A stretch of 64,000 nt of DNA from Symsagittifera roscoffensis. Lineage: Eukaryota > Xenacoelomorpha > Acoela > Convolutidae. Shown piece after piece: positions 21,511 through 33,684 of the stretch. Under the pieces are notes generated by a model. It searched no databases and was not told the DNA's origin. It saw only the letters and a program-made list of their open reading frames with translations. How positions within the stretch are numbered: the first letter of the stretch is position 1; the number at the start of each line of letters is the position of its first letter. The translations under genes and the position numbers were made by a program. The stretch is from the NCBI RefSeq assembly GCF_963678635.1, contig NC_087070.1:22309419-22373418 (forward strand). Direction: 5' to 3'.

Positions 21511-21815
21511 TTTCATGAAAAGAAATTAACAAGACGCATTTCCTTAACACTTAAAAAACAGTGAGTCGTTGAAATCGCCGAGAAAGATGAAGCACAAGAT
21601 CAAAAAAAATGCCATCGAAAAGCCATTTTTTGAAAGCATGCCAGCAAAAACTACTGGTGCACAACGAAAAGACTCGTGTAAAATGAACTCAGTAGACAGA
21701 GTAAACCGAAAATGAGTAGAATGAGTAATTCGAAAAGACAGGAGCAAGGCTCGCAATTAGAAGAAAGCCATAAGCCAAAATTTGAATCACATTTTGTTAC
21801 AGCAGTTAGTTTTAT

Positions 21816-22927
21816 CATTACGAGGCCAAACTGTGCATTCTGTGCATTGTATGTGGATTCCACAACAGGCCAAAATCAGATTTGTTGCGAAATCCGCAAC
21901 ATTGCTACTTTTCCATGATCTTCTTTGCTGTTTTGGAGTCCACAAACAAATACTGAAAACATTGCACCGCTCAAAATCGCTCCAAAAACAAACAAATTTG
22001 CGGGATCCGCAGCTGTTTTGCGGAATCCAGAACAGTTTATGGAATCCACAAACGAATAATAAGACATGTGTATAGTTATATTGAACTGTTGCGGAATCCG
22101 CAACTGTAAGCGAAATCCGCAAAGTGTAAGTGGAATCCGCATTTTGTTTGCGGGTTTCGTTTACATATCTTTTAATTACATGATTCAATTTCACAAGAAT
22201 GGGAATTTACTAGATCAGTGTTTGGGATAAATGGAATCCCAATTACTGACCTGTATTTGGGATCGTTAGAATCACAAGTACTGACCTAGTTTGGCGATAT
22301 GCTGTGTGTTGTGTTTCCAAACACTCTCAACCCAATGACTACCATTACTGCATTTATTCGGCATTATGCTCCCAAAATCAGTATTTGTGATTGACACAAT
22401 CCCGAATACTGACCTAATTTGTCGATACGCTGTGTTTTCCATACACTCTCAGCTCAATGACTCCAAATATTGAAATTGTTCGTTGTTGTGTTTACAAAAT
22501 ACTAAAAGATGACATCCACCGATTTAGGTAACCAATATGTTAAGACTTCCTGGATTCGGCTGACAATGGTTAAGTCTTTGCTTTTAAATTCCGCATTGTT
22601 AGAGATAAGAATTCCAGCTCAGCTTTTAATTGTTCATATGCAAGTTCAGTATTGAACAAAATTCGGAATCCACTTACAGTTTGCGGAATTCACTTACAGT
22701 TGCAGAATCCAGAACAACTAGCTATATTTGCTTGTTGCGGAATCCGCAACAAAACAAATGTGCCGACAAAATTTACGTTACAGGTATATGTATGCGGAAT
22801 CCATTGAAATTTTGTTTGTGGAATCCACTGACATTTTGAAACATTTTTAAAGACTTGTCACTGGAATCCAGGAACATACCGACACAAAAATGTGCTCCTA
22901 TCCATTGCACAGTTTGGCCTCGTAATG
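21816..22927. mobile_element. TIR element rich in GCGGAATCCGC palindromes, copy 1
   Basis: A perfect 22-bp terminal inverted repeat beginning CATTACGAGGCCAAACT lies at 21816-21837 and, inverted, at 22906-22927. The 1,112-bp body has no transposase and many copies of GCGGA-A-TCCGC and related GCGGAATCCA words. A partly different central section (22200-22640) has ACTGACCTA and TTGTGTTTCCAAACACTCTC motifs. No target duplication is obvious. A related copy lies at 55584-56830 in the same orientation. Confidence 0.85.
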
Positions 22928-23450
22928 TTCGCACCAAAGAAAAAGTATTATAGTTTTTTTGGATATACAGAGTATTTGGAGCATTCAACTGTATTTGCGG
23001 AATCCACATCAGCTTGTGAAATACACTAACAAATAATAAGACATGAGTATAGTTACTTTCAGCTGATGTGGAATCCACAACTGTGAGCGGAATCCGCAAA
23101 TAACAAGTGGAATCAGCAAATTGTTAGTGGAACCCGCATTTTAATTGCGGAATTCAGTTATATTTGCGGATTCCACTTATATTTTTCGGATTCCACTTAC
23201 GTTTTGCGGAATCAACTTACAGTTGCGGAATCCAGAACAACTAGCTATATTCGCTTGTTGCGGAATCCGCGACACAACAAATGTTCCGACAACATTTACG
23301 TTACATTCATTTGTACGCGGAATCCACAGAAGTTTTGTAAGTGGAATCCACTTAAGTTTTGGAACATGCTTTAAGATTTGTTTTAAAAATCTAGGAAGAT
23401 ACAGACACAAAATTGTGCGCCTATCCAGAGCACAGTTGTGCCTCGTAATG
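22928..23450. mobile_element. Truncated second copy of the GCGGAATCCGC element
   Basis: 523 bp directly abutting copy 1. It repeats the internal GCGGAATCCGC section and ends at 23428-23450 in a variant of the same terminal repeat (GCACAGTTGTGCCTCGTAATG-like). It lacks a left terminal repeat. It stops about 50 bp from the stop codon of the predicted gene at 23499. Confidence 0.75.
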
Positions 23451-23498
23451 ATTTTCGTTCGATTTGAGGGCCAGCTTTTTGTGCAAAAAAATATTGAT

Positions 23499-24592
23499 TC
23501 AGTGCCAAAATGTCTTCATTTTGTTTGTTTCACTCGTTTTTGAGTTTACGGTCTGGATCACACCCGTATCTTTGTCATTCCGATAACTTCTGTTGGGATC
23601 GGTGGCAAAAATCTGATATGTCAAACATCCGCTAAGTCGGCGGTAGGCGCGCTATTTGTGCGTCATCGCAGCGCGGCGATAGCCGGCTTGAAATTTAATA
23701 TAGATTCTTACCTTCTGTTGGCAAACTCGCAACACGTTGACACGACTGCGGCGACTACTCTTAGTTCGGCTAGTGCAGCATCTTTGAAGCGAACGATAGA
23801 AACGGTATCTTGGAACAACTAGTTGAGAAATTTCAGATGGTTGCCATTTTAAAGCTGTTTTTGGGAAGTTTGACACATCGGTTGCTTGCACGGTACCCTT
23901 TGGTTGGAAACCCTATTATTATATAATTATTAGTTGAAATTTTCCAGTAACTTTGTGGGCTGGATACTTTTTGTGGGTTGCCTAAAGCTCTCAAGAAACG
24001 AATGCCAATCAATGTGCGCCTCAAAAAGCCATCAACCGTCTGGGAGGCGAAGACTTCAACCACTTCACTGCCGCTGCATATAACGGTTGAAAAACTTAAC
24101 CTGTTTATTTTGAGCATCCTCCCCGAAATTTTGATTTTATGTTTCGACTGAAGTGGTCGTGCCAGATGTCACTGTTCGACCAAAAACTCATAGTCACGTT
24201 GCACTTATAGTGGAACTGAAAATCGAATCATAAGTTCAAACTGCGTTGAAACATACAGTCGAAGTGAGTCGAAACATAAACACGATCTGATTCGAAGCAT
24301 GAAGTCAAACTGCTTTAAATCCATAACGTTTAAACTTACGGTCGAACTGATCTGAAAAGCAGTCGAACTGAGCTGAAGGATAAAGCGAACTGATTTGAAA
24401 CATAAAAAAATTAAGACATTCCTCCTCGTGAATCCTGCCAATTTCCGGTTGGATATATCTTAACTCACCCAGAACTAGGCATGTCAAACAGAGTGCGGCA
24501 CAAGTCCATAGCATTCCGAGGATAAAGTCTTCTTCAGCAGATCCAGAGTTTCCCCATTCTGAAGTCAAATAGCCAGCCGCCCCAGCTCCAAG
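23499..24592 (-). CDS. 3' part of a multi-exon membrane-protein gene (partial)
   Basis: Four exon candidates read leftwards. 24592-24469 (open at the gap) encodes GAGAAGYLTSEWGNSG and a membrane helix (FILGMLWTCAALCLTCLVLG), with a GTGAGT donor. About 24072-23968 follows a GCAG acceptor and encodes VVEVFASQTVDGFLRRTLIG plus IRFLRALGNPQK. 23912-23712 (67 codons, intron of 55 bp before it, GTAAGA donor) encodes a basic segment with SLQRCCTSRTKSSRRSR. 23612-23499 follows ATATCAG and encodes 37 residues to TGA. Exons 2-3-4 join in phase 0 without stops, strong support. Exon 1 ends in phase 1 but exon 2 needs phase 2, so an exon is missing or a boundary is wrong. GIRFLRAL resembles the S4 helix of Slo1-type potassium channels, but the rest does not; the family is unassigned. 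Confidence 0.5.
24150..24410. repeat. GTCGAA/GTCGAAC-rich repeat in an intron
   Basis: Irregular repeats of AGTCGAACTGA, GTCGAAACATA and related words, between exon candidates of the gene above. The same motif dominates 61353-62641. Confidence 0.6.
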
Positions 24593-24792
24593 NNNNNNNN
24601 NNNNNNNNNNNNNNNNNNNNNNNNNNNNNNNNNNNNNNNNNNNNNNNNNNNNNNNNNNNNNNNNNNNNNNNNNNNNNNNNNNNNNNNNNNNNNNNNNNNN
24701 NNNNNNNNNNNNNNNNNNNNNNNNNNNNNNNNNNNNNNNNNNNNNNNNNNNNNNNNNNNNNNNNNNNNNNNNNNNNNNNNNNNNNNNNNNNN
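24593..24792. other. Assembly gap (200 N)
   Basis: It cuts the first visible exon of the minus-strand gene at 24592. The sequence to its right starts inside a copy of the 2,051-bp repeat unit, so repeat collapse is the likely cause. Confidence 0.99.
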
Positions 24793-25107
24793 ATTCAGAG
24801 TTGAAAATGAAACAAAAATTGCCAGTCCGGGCCAGGCATGGCCCATTTTCAAAGAAAATACTCTTTTCCTAACATAAAGTATTGTGAATTCATACGTGAA
24901 TTTTAAAAATTCGAAAAGTCTTAGGTCCGTTGGCCGCACTTGACCCTAGTAGTTCAATTTGGCTGACTTTTGGCTGTTTTTGGCTAATTTATGGCTGAAT
25001 CTTTTTGTCACACTTGGAATTATGAAGTGTGAAAAGTGTGAATTCTTTTGAAAGTGAATATATTTATTTATATATGAATATATATATTTATATATATATA
25101 TATATAT

Positions 25108-25145
<38 letters not shown>

Positions 25146-26110
25146 AAATAAAAATATATATTTATATTTATATTTAAAAAATTGCCAGTTTGGTCGACTT
25201 GGGATAATTAAAGTGCAATATACTGCGTACCTATAACATGAGTAAGAAACGAATTAATGCGTTCCCAATTGAATTTGGGCCAGAAATTTAACCCTAGTAT
25301 CAAAATACGAGACGCTGAATACACCCTTAGCATTTTACATAGCGGGTGGGGGATAGAATGAAGAAACAATGAAAAAAACTCTTCTTTTTTTATTTATTTT
25401 GTCAATTATTAGGTCAAAAATTTTTCAATTGGTCCCGAGTGCAGTCGGAACATTCAGGGTTTTGCCTTGATATACGAGCAGTCTTGTTTATCCTAATTTA
25501 TGTGAACACAACATACAATACATCTGGAGCTAATTGACTCAATTGATCATTTTCTTTGCAAGTTAACCCTCCTTGATCGACTAGGATAGCTCCCAAACTG
25601 AATACATGCATCAATCTTTTGGAATCAGTTCTCATTCCACAAATCTGTTCTGAGCTGGTTTATTTCGCCCCAATATCTACGCGCTAATGAATCATGATTT
25701 TTTTCAGGCATATAGCCATCCAAATTTAGCCATTAAACGCAAATTCGAATTTCCCTGACTCAGGGAAAAACAGAGGTAAAAAAACTTCTCAAACTTAAGC
25801 TCAGAGCACCCAAGTTTTTCAGATAATTTTGCATTTCTTCAATGAAATTGACAAATGCTTTCACTTCATTATTTTATGCATTTCGAAATCTGCAATTAAC
25901 GTAACAATCATGTCTAAGCTGCGGGCTGTTTATTCCTTCGGCCACTAGATTGGTCCGCGATTGCAAATTGGATTTAAAAATCAGGCTAAAAAAATTAAAA
26001 TTTAATTCAAAATTAGCAGTTTCCCAAAAAACGAACACAGCCAATCGAAAATTGGAAAAGAATTATGAATGCAAGTAAACATAAAAAAACACTGACTTTA
26101 AAAAAATCTC
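24793..26110. repeat. Diverged copies of the 2,051-bp unit and (TA)n tract
   Basis: 24793-25060 matches the start of the tandem unit at 26130 (AGAGTTGAAAATGAAACAAA, GGGCCAGGCATGGCCC, TTGGCTGAC repeats). A TA dinucleotide tract covers 25081-25144. 26030-26110 matches the unit again (AATGCAAGTAAACATAAAAA). The interval 25200-26030 shows no gene. A short shared word around 25440-25490 (TCGGAACATTCAGGG) recurs near 57424. Confidence 0.7.
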
Positions 26111-28161
26111 AAGAATTGGAACTGGGCCAAATCATATTCAGAGTTGAAAATGAAACAAAAATTGCCAGTCCGGGCCAGGCCTGGCCCATTTTCAAAGAAA
26201 ATACTATTTTCCTAACATAAAGTATTGTGAATTCAAACGTGAATTTTAAAAAATCGAAATGTCTTAGGTCCGTTGGTCGCAGCTGACCCTAGCAAATCAA
26301 TTTGGCTGATTTTGGCTGACTTTGACTAACTTTTGGCTGATTTTTATTGGCACACTTGGAAATACGAAGTGTGAAAAGTGTGAACTATTTTGAAAGTGAG
26401 GCCAGGGCCCCGCCCAACTTGGTTGCTGCTCCTGCAATTGAGGCCCGAGCCCGGCTCGGGCCCATTTCCAACTCTGGATATCTAAATAATATGTATTCAG
26501 TCATGCTAAATTATCGTGTTTTCACTCGAAAAACTTTGAAAAGTGCGGAATTTTCTTTGTTCGATCGAATTGATTTTCCAAGCTCTCTGAAAACAGTATT
26601 AGGACACTATTTTGTCCAAACATTCTGCACCGCAGGCAAGTTTTTCAAAATACAGGTCAAAAAGACTTTTTAGGCACTTTTTAGAAAATTAAAAATTCTG
26701 CCGCCGACCTCGCTTTTAGAACAATTTTTAGGATGGCGGCAGCTGACCCTAGCAGTTCAATTTGGCTGACTTTTGGCTGTTTTTAGTTAACTTATGGCTG
26801 ACTCTTTTTGGCACACTTGGAATTACGAAGTGTGAAAAATGTAAATTCTTTTGAAAGTGAGGCCAGGGCCCCGCTCGACCCGGTTGCTGATCCTACAATT
26901 GAGGCCCGAGACCGGCCCGGGCCCGTTTCCAACTCTGGATATCTGAATAATCTCTCTTAATTCATGCTAAACGATCGTGTTTTCACTGTAGGTGCTGATC
27001 AGCTTGCGAAATGCAGTGCCTGGCTTAGGCTTGATTCAAGCGATTAGAAATCAAGTATCGCCTAGAGAAGAAAATGAGGACCCACCCTGTTTGAGGCAGT
27101 GGCATGCGCAGAAATATTTCTAGGGAGGGGGGTCTCGAAAAATTTTGAAAAATTCTGACTTTTCTTTGGTCGATCAAAATGATTTTCCGAGCTCTCTGAA
27201 AACAGTGTTAGGACACTGTTTTGTCAAAGTCTGCACCGCAGGCAATATTTTCAAAAAACAGGTCAAAAAAGACGTTTTTAGGCCTTTTTCAGAAATTAGC
27301 AGTTTCCTAAACAACGAACATAGCCAATCGAAAATTGTAAAAGAGTTATGAATGCAAGTAAACATAAAAAAACACTGACTCTATTAGAAAAAATCTCAAA
27401 TTTGGAATTTCGAAGAAAAAATAGCTCTTTTGCGCTCATTGAATTACCAGAGCGATTTGTGATTGGCACGTTTTTTATAAAATTAACACAATTTGAGAAA
27501 ACTGGATCAACAGATAAAGTTTTTACTCCGCTGAAAATCTAAAAATTAAATTCCACTTTTTAAGTTCGAAATCGTTCACAATTTTTTGCGCCATTTACCG
27601 TCACTTTCAGTAGATGAATTTCAATTGAACTCAAAATATAGTGCATTTATAACTCGAATAATCAAGCGCATTCGTAAATGCATCAATGTGTAAGAATGCA
27701 CTTCTGTAGTTTTTAGAAATGTTTAAGACTTTTCCTGAAAAAAAAATCAGCAAGACCTATACAAGAGTCTTTGCCCTGTTCATTACTTTTAAAATTGAAA
27801 AACAATTCTGCTGTGATCATTTTTGTTCCGACTTTCCAAGAAAACGTAATAATTATGCATGATGCATTTTTGTTTATTCAGTCGTTTTTCGGCGATCGCA
27901 TTAATAGTTTTCCATGAAAACATTTAACGTCCCGTTGAAGATATCAACTCCCTGAATTCAAAAATTCACTCAAAAAGATATTTTACCTCCAATAGTTTTT
28001 TTTGCAAAAGTTGGGATTTTGAAATTGGCCTAGTTAATGCGCGCTTTATAGATTTTATCCATAATCCTGAAAGCGTAATGCGAATTACTTGTGCGTGCAG
28101 AAATAATTTGCATCAAAAAAATTTTTCAAATTGAATTGATGCTATAACTAATTTTCCTATT
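26111..28161. repeat. 2,051-bp tandem unit, copy 1
   Basis: Starts at AAGAATTGGAACTGGGCC. It contains TTTGGCTGA minisatellite words, a 10-bp-arm palindrome (26442-26462: GGCCCGAGCC, one C, GGCTCGGGCC), two inverted hAT-MITE-like segments (about 26555-26730 and 27115-27300) and AT-rich DNA. Open frames such as the one over 26347-26673 cross the repeat words and look incidental. No gene is supported. Confidence 0.92.
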
Positions 28162-30212
28162 AAGAATTGGAACTGGGCCAAATCATATTCAGAGTTGAAA
28201 ATGAAACAAAAATTGCCATTCCGGGCCAGGCCTGGCCCATTTTCAAAGAAAATACTATTTTCCTAACATAAAGTATTGTGAATTCAAACGTGAATTTTAA
28301 GAAATCGAAATGTCTTAGGTCCGTTGGTCGCAGCTGACCCTAGCAAATCAATTTGGCTGATTTTGGCTGACTTTGACTAACTTTTGGCTGATTTTTATTG
28401 GCACACTTGGAAATACGAAGTGTGAAAAGTGTGAACTATTTTGAAAGTGAGGCCAGGGCCCCGCCCAACTTGGTTGCTGCTCCTGCAATTGAGGCCCGAG
28501 CCCGGCTCGGGCCCATTTCCAACTCTGGATATCTAAATAATATGTATTCAGTCATGCTAAATTATCGTGTTTTCACTCGAAAAACTTTGAAAAGTGCGGA
28601 ATTTTCTTTGTTCGATCGAATTGATTTTCCAAGCTCTCTGAAAACAGTATTAGGACACTATTTTGTCCAAACATTCTGCACCGCAGGCAAGTTTTTCAAA
28701 ATACAGGTCAAAAAGACTTTTTAGGCACTTTTTAGAAAATTAAAAATTCTGCCGCCGACCTCGCTTTTAGAACAATTTTTAGGATGGCGGCAGCTGACCC
28801 TAGCAGTTCAATTTGGCTGACTTTTGGCTGTTTTTAGTTAACTTATGGCTGACTCTTTTTGGCACACTTGGAATTACGAAGTGTGAAAAATGTAAATTCT
28901 TTTGAAAGTGAGGCCAGGGCCCCGCTCGACCCGGTTGCTGATCCTACAATTGAGGCCCGAGACCGGCCCGCGCCCGTTTCCAACTCTGGATATCTGAATA
29001 ATCTCTCTTAATTCATGCTAAACGATCGTGTTTTCACTGTAGGTGCTGATCAGCTTGCGAAATGCAGTGCCTGGCTTAGGCTTGATTCAAGCGATTAGAA
29101 ATCAAGTATCGCCTAGAGAAGAAAATGAGGACCCACCCTGTTTGAGGCAGTGGCATGCGCAGAAATATTTCTAGGGAGGGGGGTCTCGAAAATTTTGAAA
29201 AATTCTGACTTTTCTTTGGTCGATCAAAATGATTTTCCGAGCTCTCTGAAAACAGTGTTAGGACACTGTTTTGTCAAAGTCTGCACCGCAGGCAATATTT
29301 TCAAAAAACAGGTCAAAAAAGACGTTTTTAGGCCTTTTTCAGAAATTAGCAGTTTCCTAAACAACGAACATAGCCAATCGAAAATTGTAAAAGAGTTATG
29401 AATGCAAGTAAACATAAAAAAAACACTGACTTTATTAGAAAAAATCTCAATTTTGGAATTTCGAAGAGAAAATAGCTCTTTTGCGCTCATTGAATTACCA
29501 GAGCGATTTGTGATTGGCACGTTTTTTATAAAATTAACACAATTTGAGAAAACTGGATCAACAGATAAAGTTTTTACTCCGCTGAAAATCTAAAAATTAA
29601 ATTCCACTTTTTAAGTTCGAAATCGTTCACAATTTTTTGCGCCATTTACCGTCACTTTCAGTAGATGAATTTCAATTGAACTCAAAATATAGTGCTTTTA
29701 TAACTCGAATAATCAAGCGCATTCGTAAATGCATCAATGTGTAAGAATGCACTTCTGTAGTTTTTAGAAATGTTTAAGACTTTTCCTGAAAAAAAAATCA
29801 GCAAGACCTATACAAGAGTCTTTGCCCTGTTCATTACTTTTAAAATTGAAAAACAATTCTGCTGTGATCATTTTTGTTCCGACTTTCCAAGAAAACTTAA
29901 TAATTATGCATGATGCATTTTTGTTTATTCAGTCGTTTTTCGGCGATCGCATTAATAGTTTTCCATGAAAACATTTAACGTCCCGTTGAAGATATCAACT
30001 CCCTGAATTCAAAAATTCACTCAAAAAGATATTTTACCTCCAATAGTTTTTTTTGCAAAAGTTGGGATTTTGAAATTGGCCTAGTTAATGCGCGCTTTAT
30101 AGATTTTATCCATAATCCTGAAAGCGTAATGCGAATTACTTGTGCGTGCAGAAATAATTTGCATCAAAAAATTTTTTCAAATTGAATTGATGCTATAACT
30201 AATTTTCCTATT
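28162..30212. repeat. 2,051-bp tandem unit, copy 2
   Basis: Exactly the same length as copy 1, with about a dozen base differences seen by eye (for example GCCATTCCGG for GCCAGTCCGG at 28216). The near identity indicates recent duplication or homogenisation. Confidence 0.93.
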
Positions 30213-30834
30213 AAGAATTGGAACTGGGCCAAATCATATTCAGAGTTGAAAATGAAACAAAAATTGCCAGTCCGGGCCAGGCCTGGCCCATTTTCAAAGA
30301 AAATACTATTTTCCTAACATAAAGTATTGTGAATTCAAACGTGAATTTTAAAAAATCGAAATGTCTTAGGTCCGTTGGTCGCAGCTGACCCTAGCAAATC
30401 AATTTGGCTGATTTTGGCTGACTTTGACTAACTTTTGGCTGATTTTTATTGGCACACTTGGAAATACGAAGTGTGAAAAGTGTGAACTATTTTGAAAGTG
30501 AGGCCAGGGCCCCGCCCAACTTGGTTGCTGCTCCTGCAATTGAGGCCCGAGCCCGGCTCGGGCCCATTTCCAACTCTGGATATCTAAATAATATGTATTC
30601 AGTCATGCTAAATTATCGTGTTTTCACTCGAAAAACTTTGAAAAGTGCGGAATTTTCTTTGTTCGATCGAATTGATTTTCCAAGCTCTCTGAAAACAGTA
30701 TTAGGACACTATTTTGTCCAAACATTCTGCACCGCAGGCAAGTTTTTCAAAAGACAGGTCAAAAAGACTTTTTAGGCACTTTTTAGAAAATTAAAAATTC
30801 TGCCGCCGACCTCGCTTTTAGAACAATTTTTAGG
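30213..30834. repeat. 2,051-bp tandem unit, copy 3, truncated
   Basis: Follows the unit for 622 bp, then leaves it after TTTTTAGG at 30834 and enters host sequence of the 3,032-bp segmental duplication. Confidence 0.9.
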
Positions 30835-33684
30835 TTGGTCAGCCAAAATTAGATGTCGTAATGTTATACCAAAGGGGTTCATTTTGGGAAAATTTGGCAA
30901 CCGGAATTGAGGGGAAAAAATTTTGAAAATTTAAAACACTTGGACAATATTAAAGATCAAGTGTGAAAATTCGAGTCCAACAAAACTATTATGATTTGAG
31001 TTGGAACTGAGTCGGGGACTGGCTACAGCTCATTTTTACGATCAGCAACCGGGTCGGGCGGGGCTCTGGCCTGACTTTCAAAAGAGTTCACGCCTTCCGC
31101 CGTTCAAGCTGCGAACACCCAGAAGAAGCGCGACTTCAGGAGCAGCTAGGATCGGCTGCGGCCAATGGACTTAGTTAATTTTTGATTTTTATTATATTCA
31201 CATTTGCATTTCAATTTAATTTTTGTAATTTCGTGTTTTCATTAAAAATGGCCCAAGGCTGGGCCCCGGCTTGAAGTTTTTGTTTGCCAACCGAGCCAAG
31301 CCAAGCCGAACCCGGGCCTCAAACTCAAGCCCGGTTCAAATCTGTATATCTTATAAGGACATAGATTCAAAGGAACGCCACCTGAATGCAAAAAAAAACA
31401 TAAGACGAATCAACGGGTTGCGAAAGACCATTTTTGCAGTCTGGCTGACAATTTACAAAAGTTACGTTGCTTGAAATTACAGAAAAATTTCGTCAACCAG
31501 CTCCCGAAAACAAATGTAATTGTTTTTTCTAATTTTTTTGGAGGACCAACAAGTCCGATGAAATTAAGAAAAAGTAAAATTATTGTATAAAAAAATCTTT
31601 ATTTATATTTCAGTGATCAAGATTGTCTCAAGCAGTTAGCTGATTGCCCATATTTTATGGCAAGAAAACTCATGATGTTAACATCGACGACCAACTCTCT
31701 TGGTGGAGCAAATGATAGGTCAGAAACAGAAAGTCTTCGTGGTGCCAGCTAACAAATTCTATTGAACGTTCATGAAATTATAGATGGCAATCTTCCATTA
31801 AAAAAAAACAAAAAAACCATTGTGAAGTGTACTTCAACTTTTTTCAGATTTATGTAATCAAAATATTAGGAGCCGAGCAGGTGTGTAGCCGATATTGGAC
31901 CATTATGCTCCACTGCTTTATCAAGGCATTGCAACAATTTCTCGCAAGCCATCTTTCGTAGCATTTGTGAACAGCGATTTTTCCCACCACGCGACGATTC
32001 ATTTCACGGGACAATTATTCAGGCAAAAGCTTTCAACAGGTCAAGAGATATAAGATAAGAAGGTTATATTAAACTTTGGCGGTAACTTTGACGGCATCGT
32101 ATTTTGTCAATTTGGCGGCATTTTTCTGGTCAATTTGTTCTCCGACAGACACTATTTTTTTTTCTGAGGAATAGGATAAACTTTTTTATGGTAGGGTGAG
32201 CACAACCTATCCCACAGCCTCTCAACCAACCTTCATCCATACCCCATCAATGTGTTATCAATGTACTATCCATGTTTTTGAAATTGCATACACAATTGAT
32301 GTAAGCGTAATTTGCTGGTACATATTTTAAATTGATCAAAACACTGCGACAAAAACGATGCATTCCAGAATGTTAATGGAACTTCAACCCGGCAATTAAC
32401 GACAGTAGTTTTAGTTTATCTGGACAAAAAAAAACAAAACCCGAAACGGAAACTTAAAGCGCGTGTTACTCAAATTGGGTTGGTTGCAGACAAAAATGAA
32501 TTCTACCAATCTTGCGTAAAACCTTGCTAGAAAATTATACCCCTCCTAAATTTTGGTGGGCTTCATAAGATGCTTGCAGTGACATAATTTCAATACTAAA
32601 ACGTTTCGAGACCAAATAAAGGCCAGTTGTAGCAATCAGTGATTTACCATGGATTTGCCTTTGTTTTTAACTTCATTTTGTTTAGTCTAACAGAAGTCTC
32701 ACTTGTGAGGGCGGATAGAGCAATTGCAGTGGCTATCATTCCATTGAGACAACAGTCGCAGCAGCTGGCACAGCCGAACATCACACATTGAGGAATGCAG
32801 AGGAGCATGCAAAACCAGTGCATCACAAAACTAGACGGATAGTCACTGTACGCTAAAACCGTTTGAGGGGGTCTCGATTGGAAGGAGGAAATTTTTTGGT
32901 TTTTTGATTTTAGAAAACTTGAACAAAAAAAAACCTTATTGGAGAAGAAAAATTTTTGTCTTCTCAACTTAAAAATGATGTTTTATCTGCTTGATGTAAG
33001 TTTTGGCTGCACTTAAGTTTCGGTGAAAAAAAAACGACACAACCACAAAACCTTTTCGTGCATCGCAGTTGGTATGGCATCTTCGTTTGATTTTTCGCTG
33101 GAAATTCTCCATTGACTCATGGAACAAAACATATGTAACATATGGAACAAAACAAACTTATTACCAAATATTGAGCCATCAGCGCTGAAACAAAGCAGGG
33201 ATAAATAAGCAAAGAACTGCTTGACCGGGAATTAGTTAGAAAAAAACTACGGATTAATTTAAGTACAGAATTGATCTTTTTGCAACCTTTTTGCGAACGC
33301 GGTCTTTTTGCAGAGTTTATTGGAAATTCACAAAATAAACAGGTTGGCCTGGCAATGAAGGCGCTGTCGTGTACATGAAACTTATACTATATAAAGTTAC
33401 TGCAGCTCCAAAATCTGTTATTTTTCTGTAGATTATCGAGTTTTTCCCTTTTTGTGTACTTAAATTTTTACTATATAAAATTACAGCAGCTCCAAAATCT
33501 GTTATTTTTCTGTAGATTATCGAGTTTTTCCATTTTTGTCCTTGCGAGAATTTATCGAGATTCTGTCGGAACGATCAAACAAAAATAACTTATAAAAAAT
33601 CAAAAAGAGCGGTCTTTTTGCAGAGTTTACTCAAAATTCACAAAATAAACAGGTTGGCTTGGCAATGAAGGCGCTGTCGTGGAC
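30653..33684. repeat. 3,032-bp segmental duplication, copy 1 (uninterrupted)
   Basis: First of two tandem copies. It spans from TTTTCTTTGTTCGATC to GGCAATGAAGGCGCTGTCG. It contains an inverted copy of the tandem-unit palindrome region (31010-31110, 31255-31330), a predicted exon (32644-32852) and a small internal duplication (about 33385-33545, TGTTATTTTTCTGTAGATTA twice). It has no Gypsy insertion, so it serves as the empty reference for copy 2. Confidence 0.88.
32644..32852 (-). CDS. Predicted terminal exon, Cys-rich membrane protein (paralog 1)
   Basis: Acceptor GGTTTTAG precedes two bases of a split codon, then 68 codons run to TAA. It encodes YSDYPSSFVMHW, a Cys-rich hydrophobic run (FCMLLCIPQCVMFGCASCC, DCCLNGMIATAIALSAL), then a basic end (RLNKMKLKTKANPW). 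The duplicate at 48259 differs by six bases across the core, of which four are silent and two change residues (N/I, S/A). That excess of silent changes supports a real coding exon. Upstream exons were not found. No family is recognised; the Cys-rich helix recalls small palmitoylated membrane proteins only in general style. Confidence 0.45.

Noticed and set aside
21655-21825. Minus-strand small hydrophobic frame (MIKLTAVTKCDSNFG start)
   Set aside because: Its ATG lies inside the terminal repeat of the TIR element and no splice sites or homologs are visible.
26347-26673. 108-codon plus-strand frame repeated at 28398 and 30449
   Set aside because: It is identical because the 2,051-bp units are nearly identical, and it crosses minisatellite words and an inverted MITE; no independent coding evidence.
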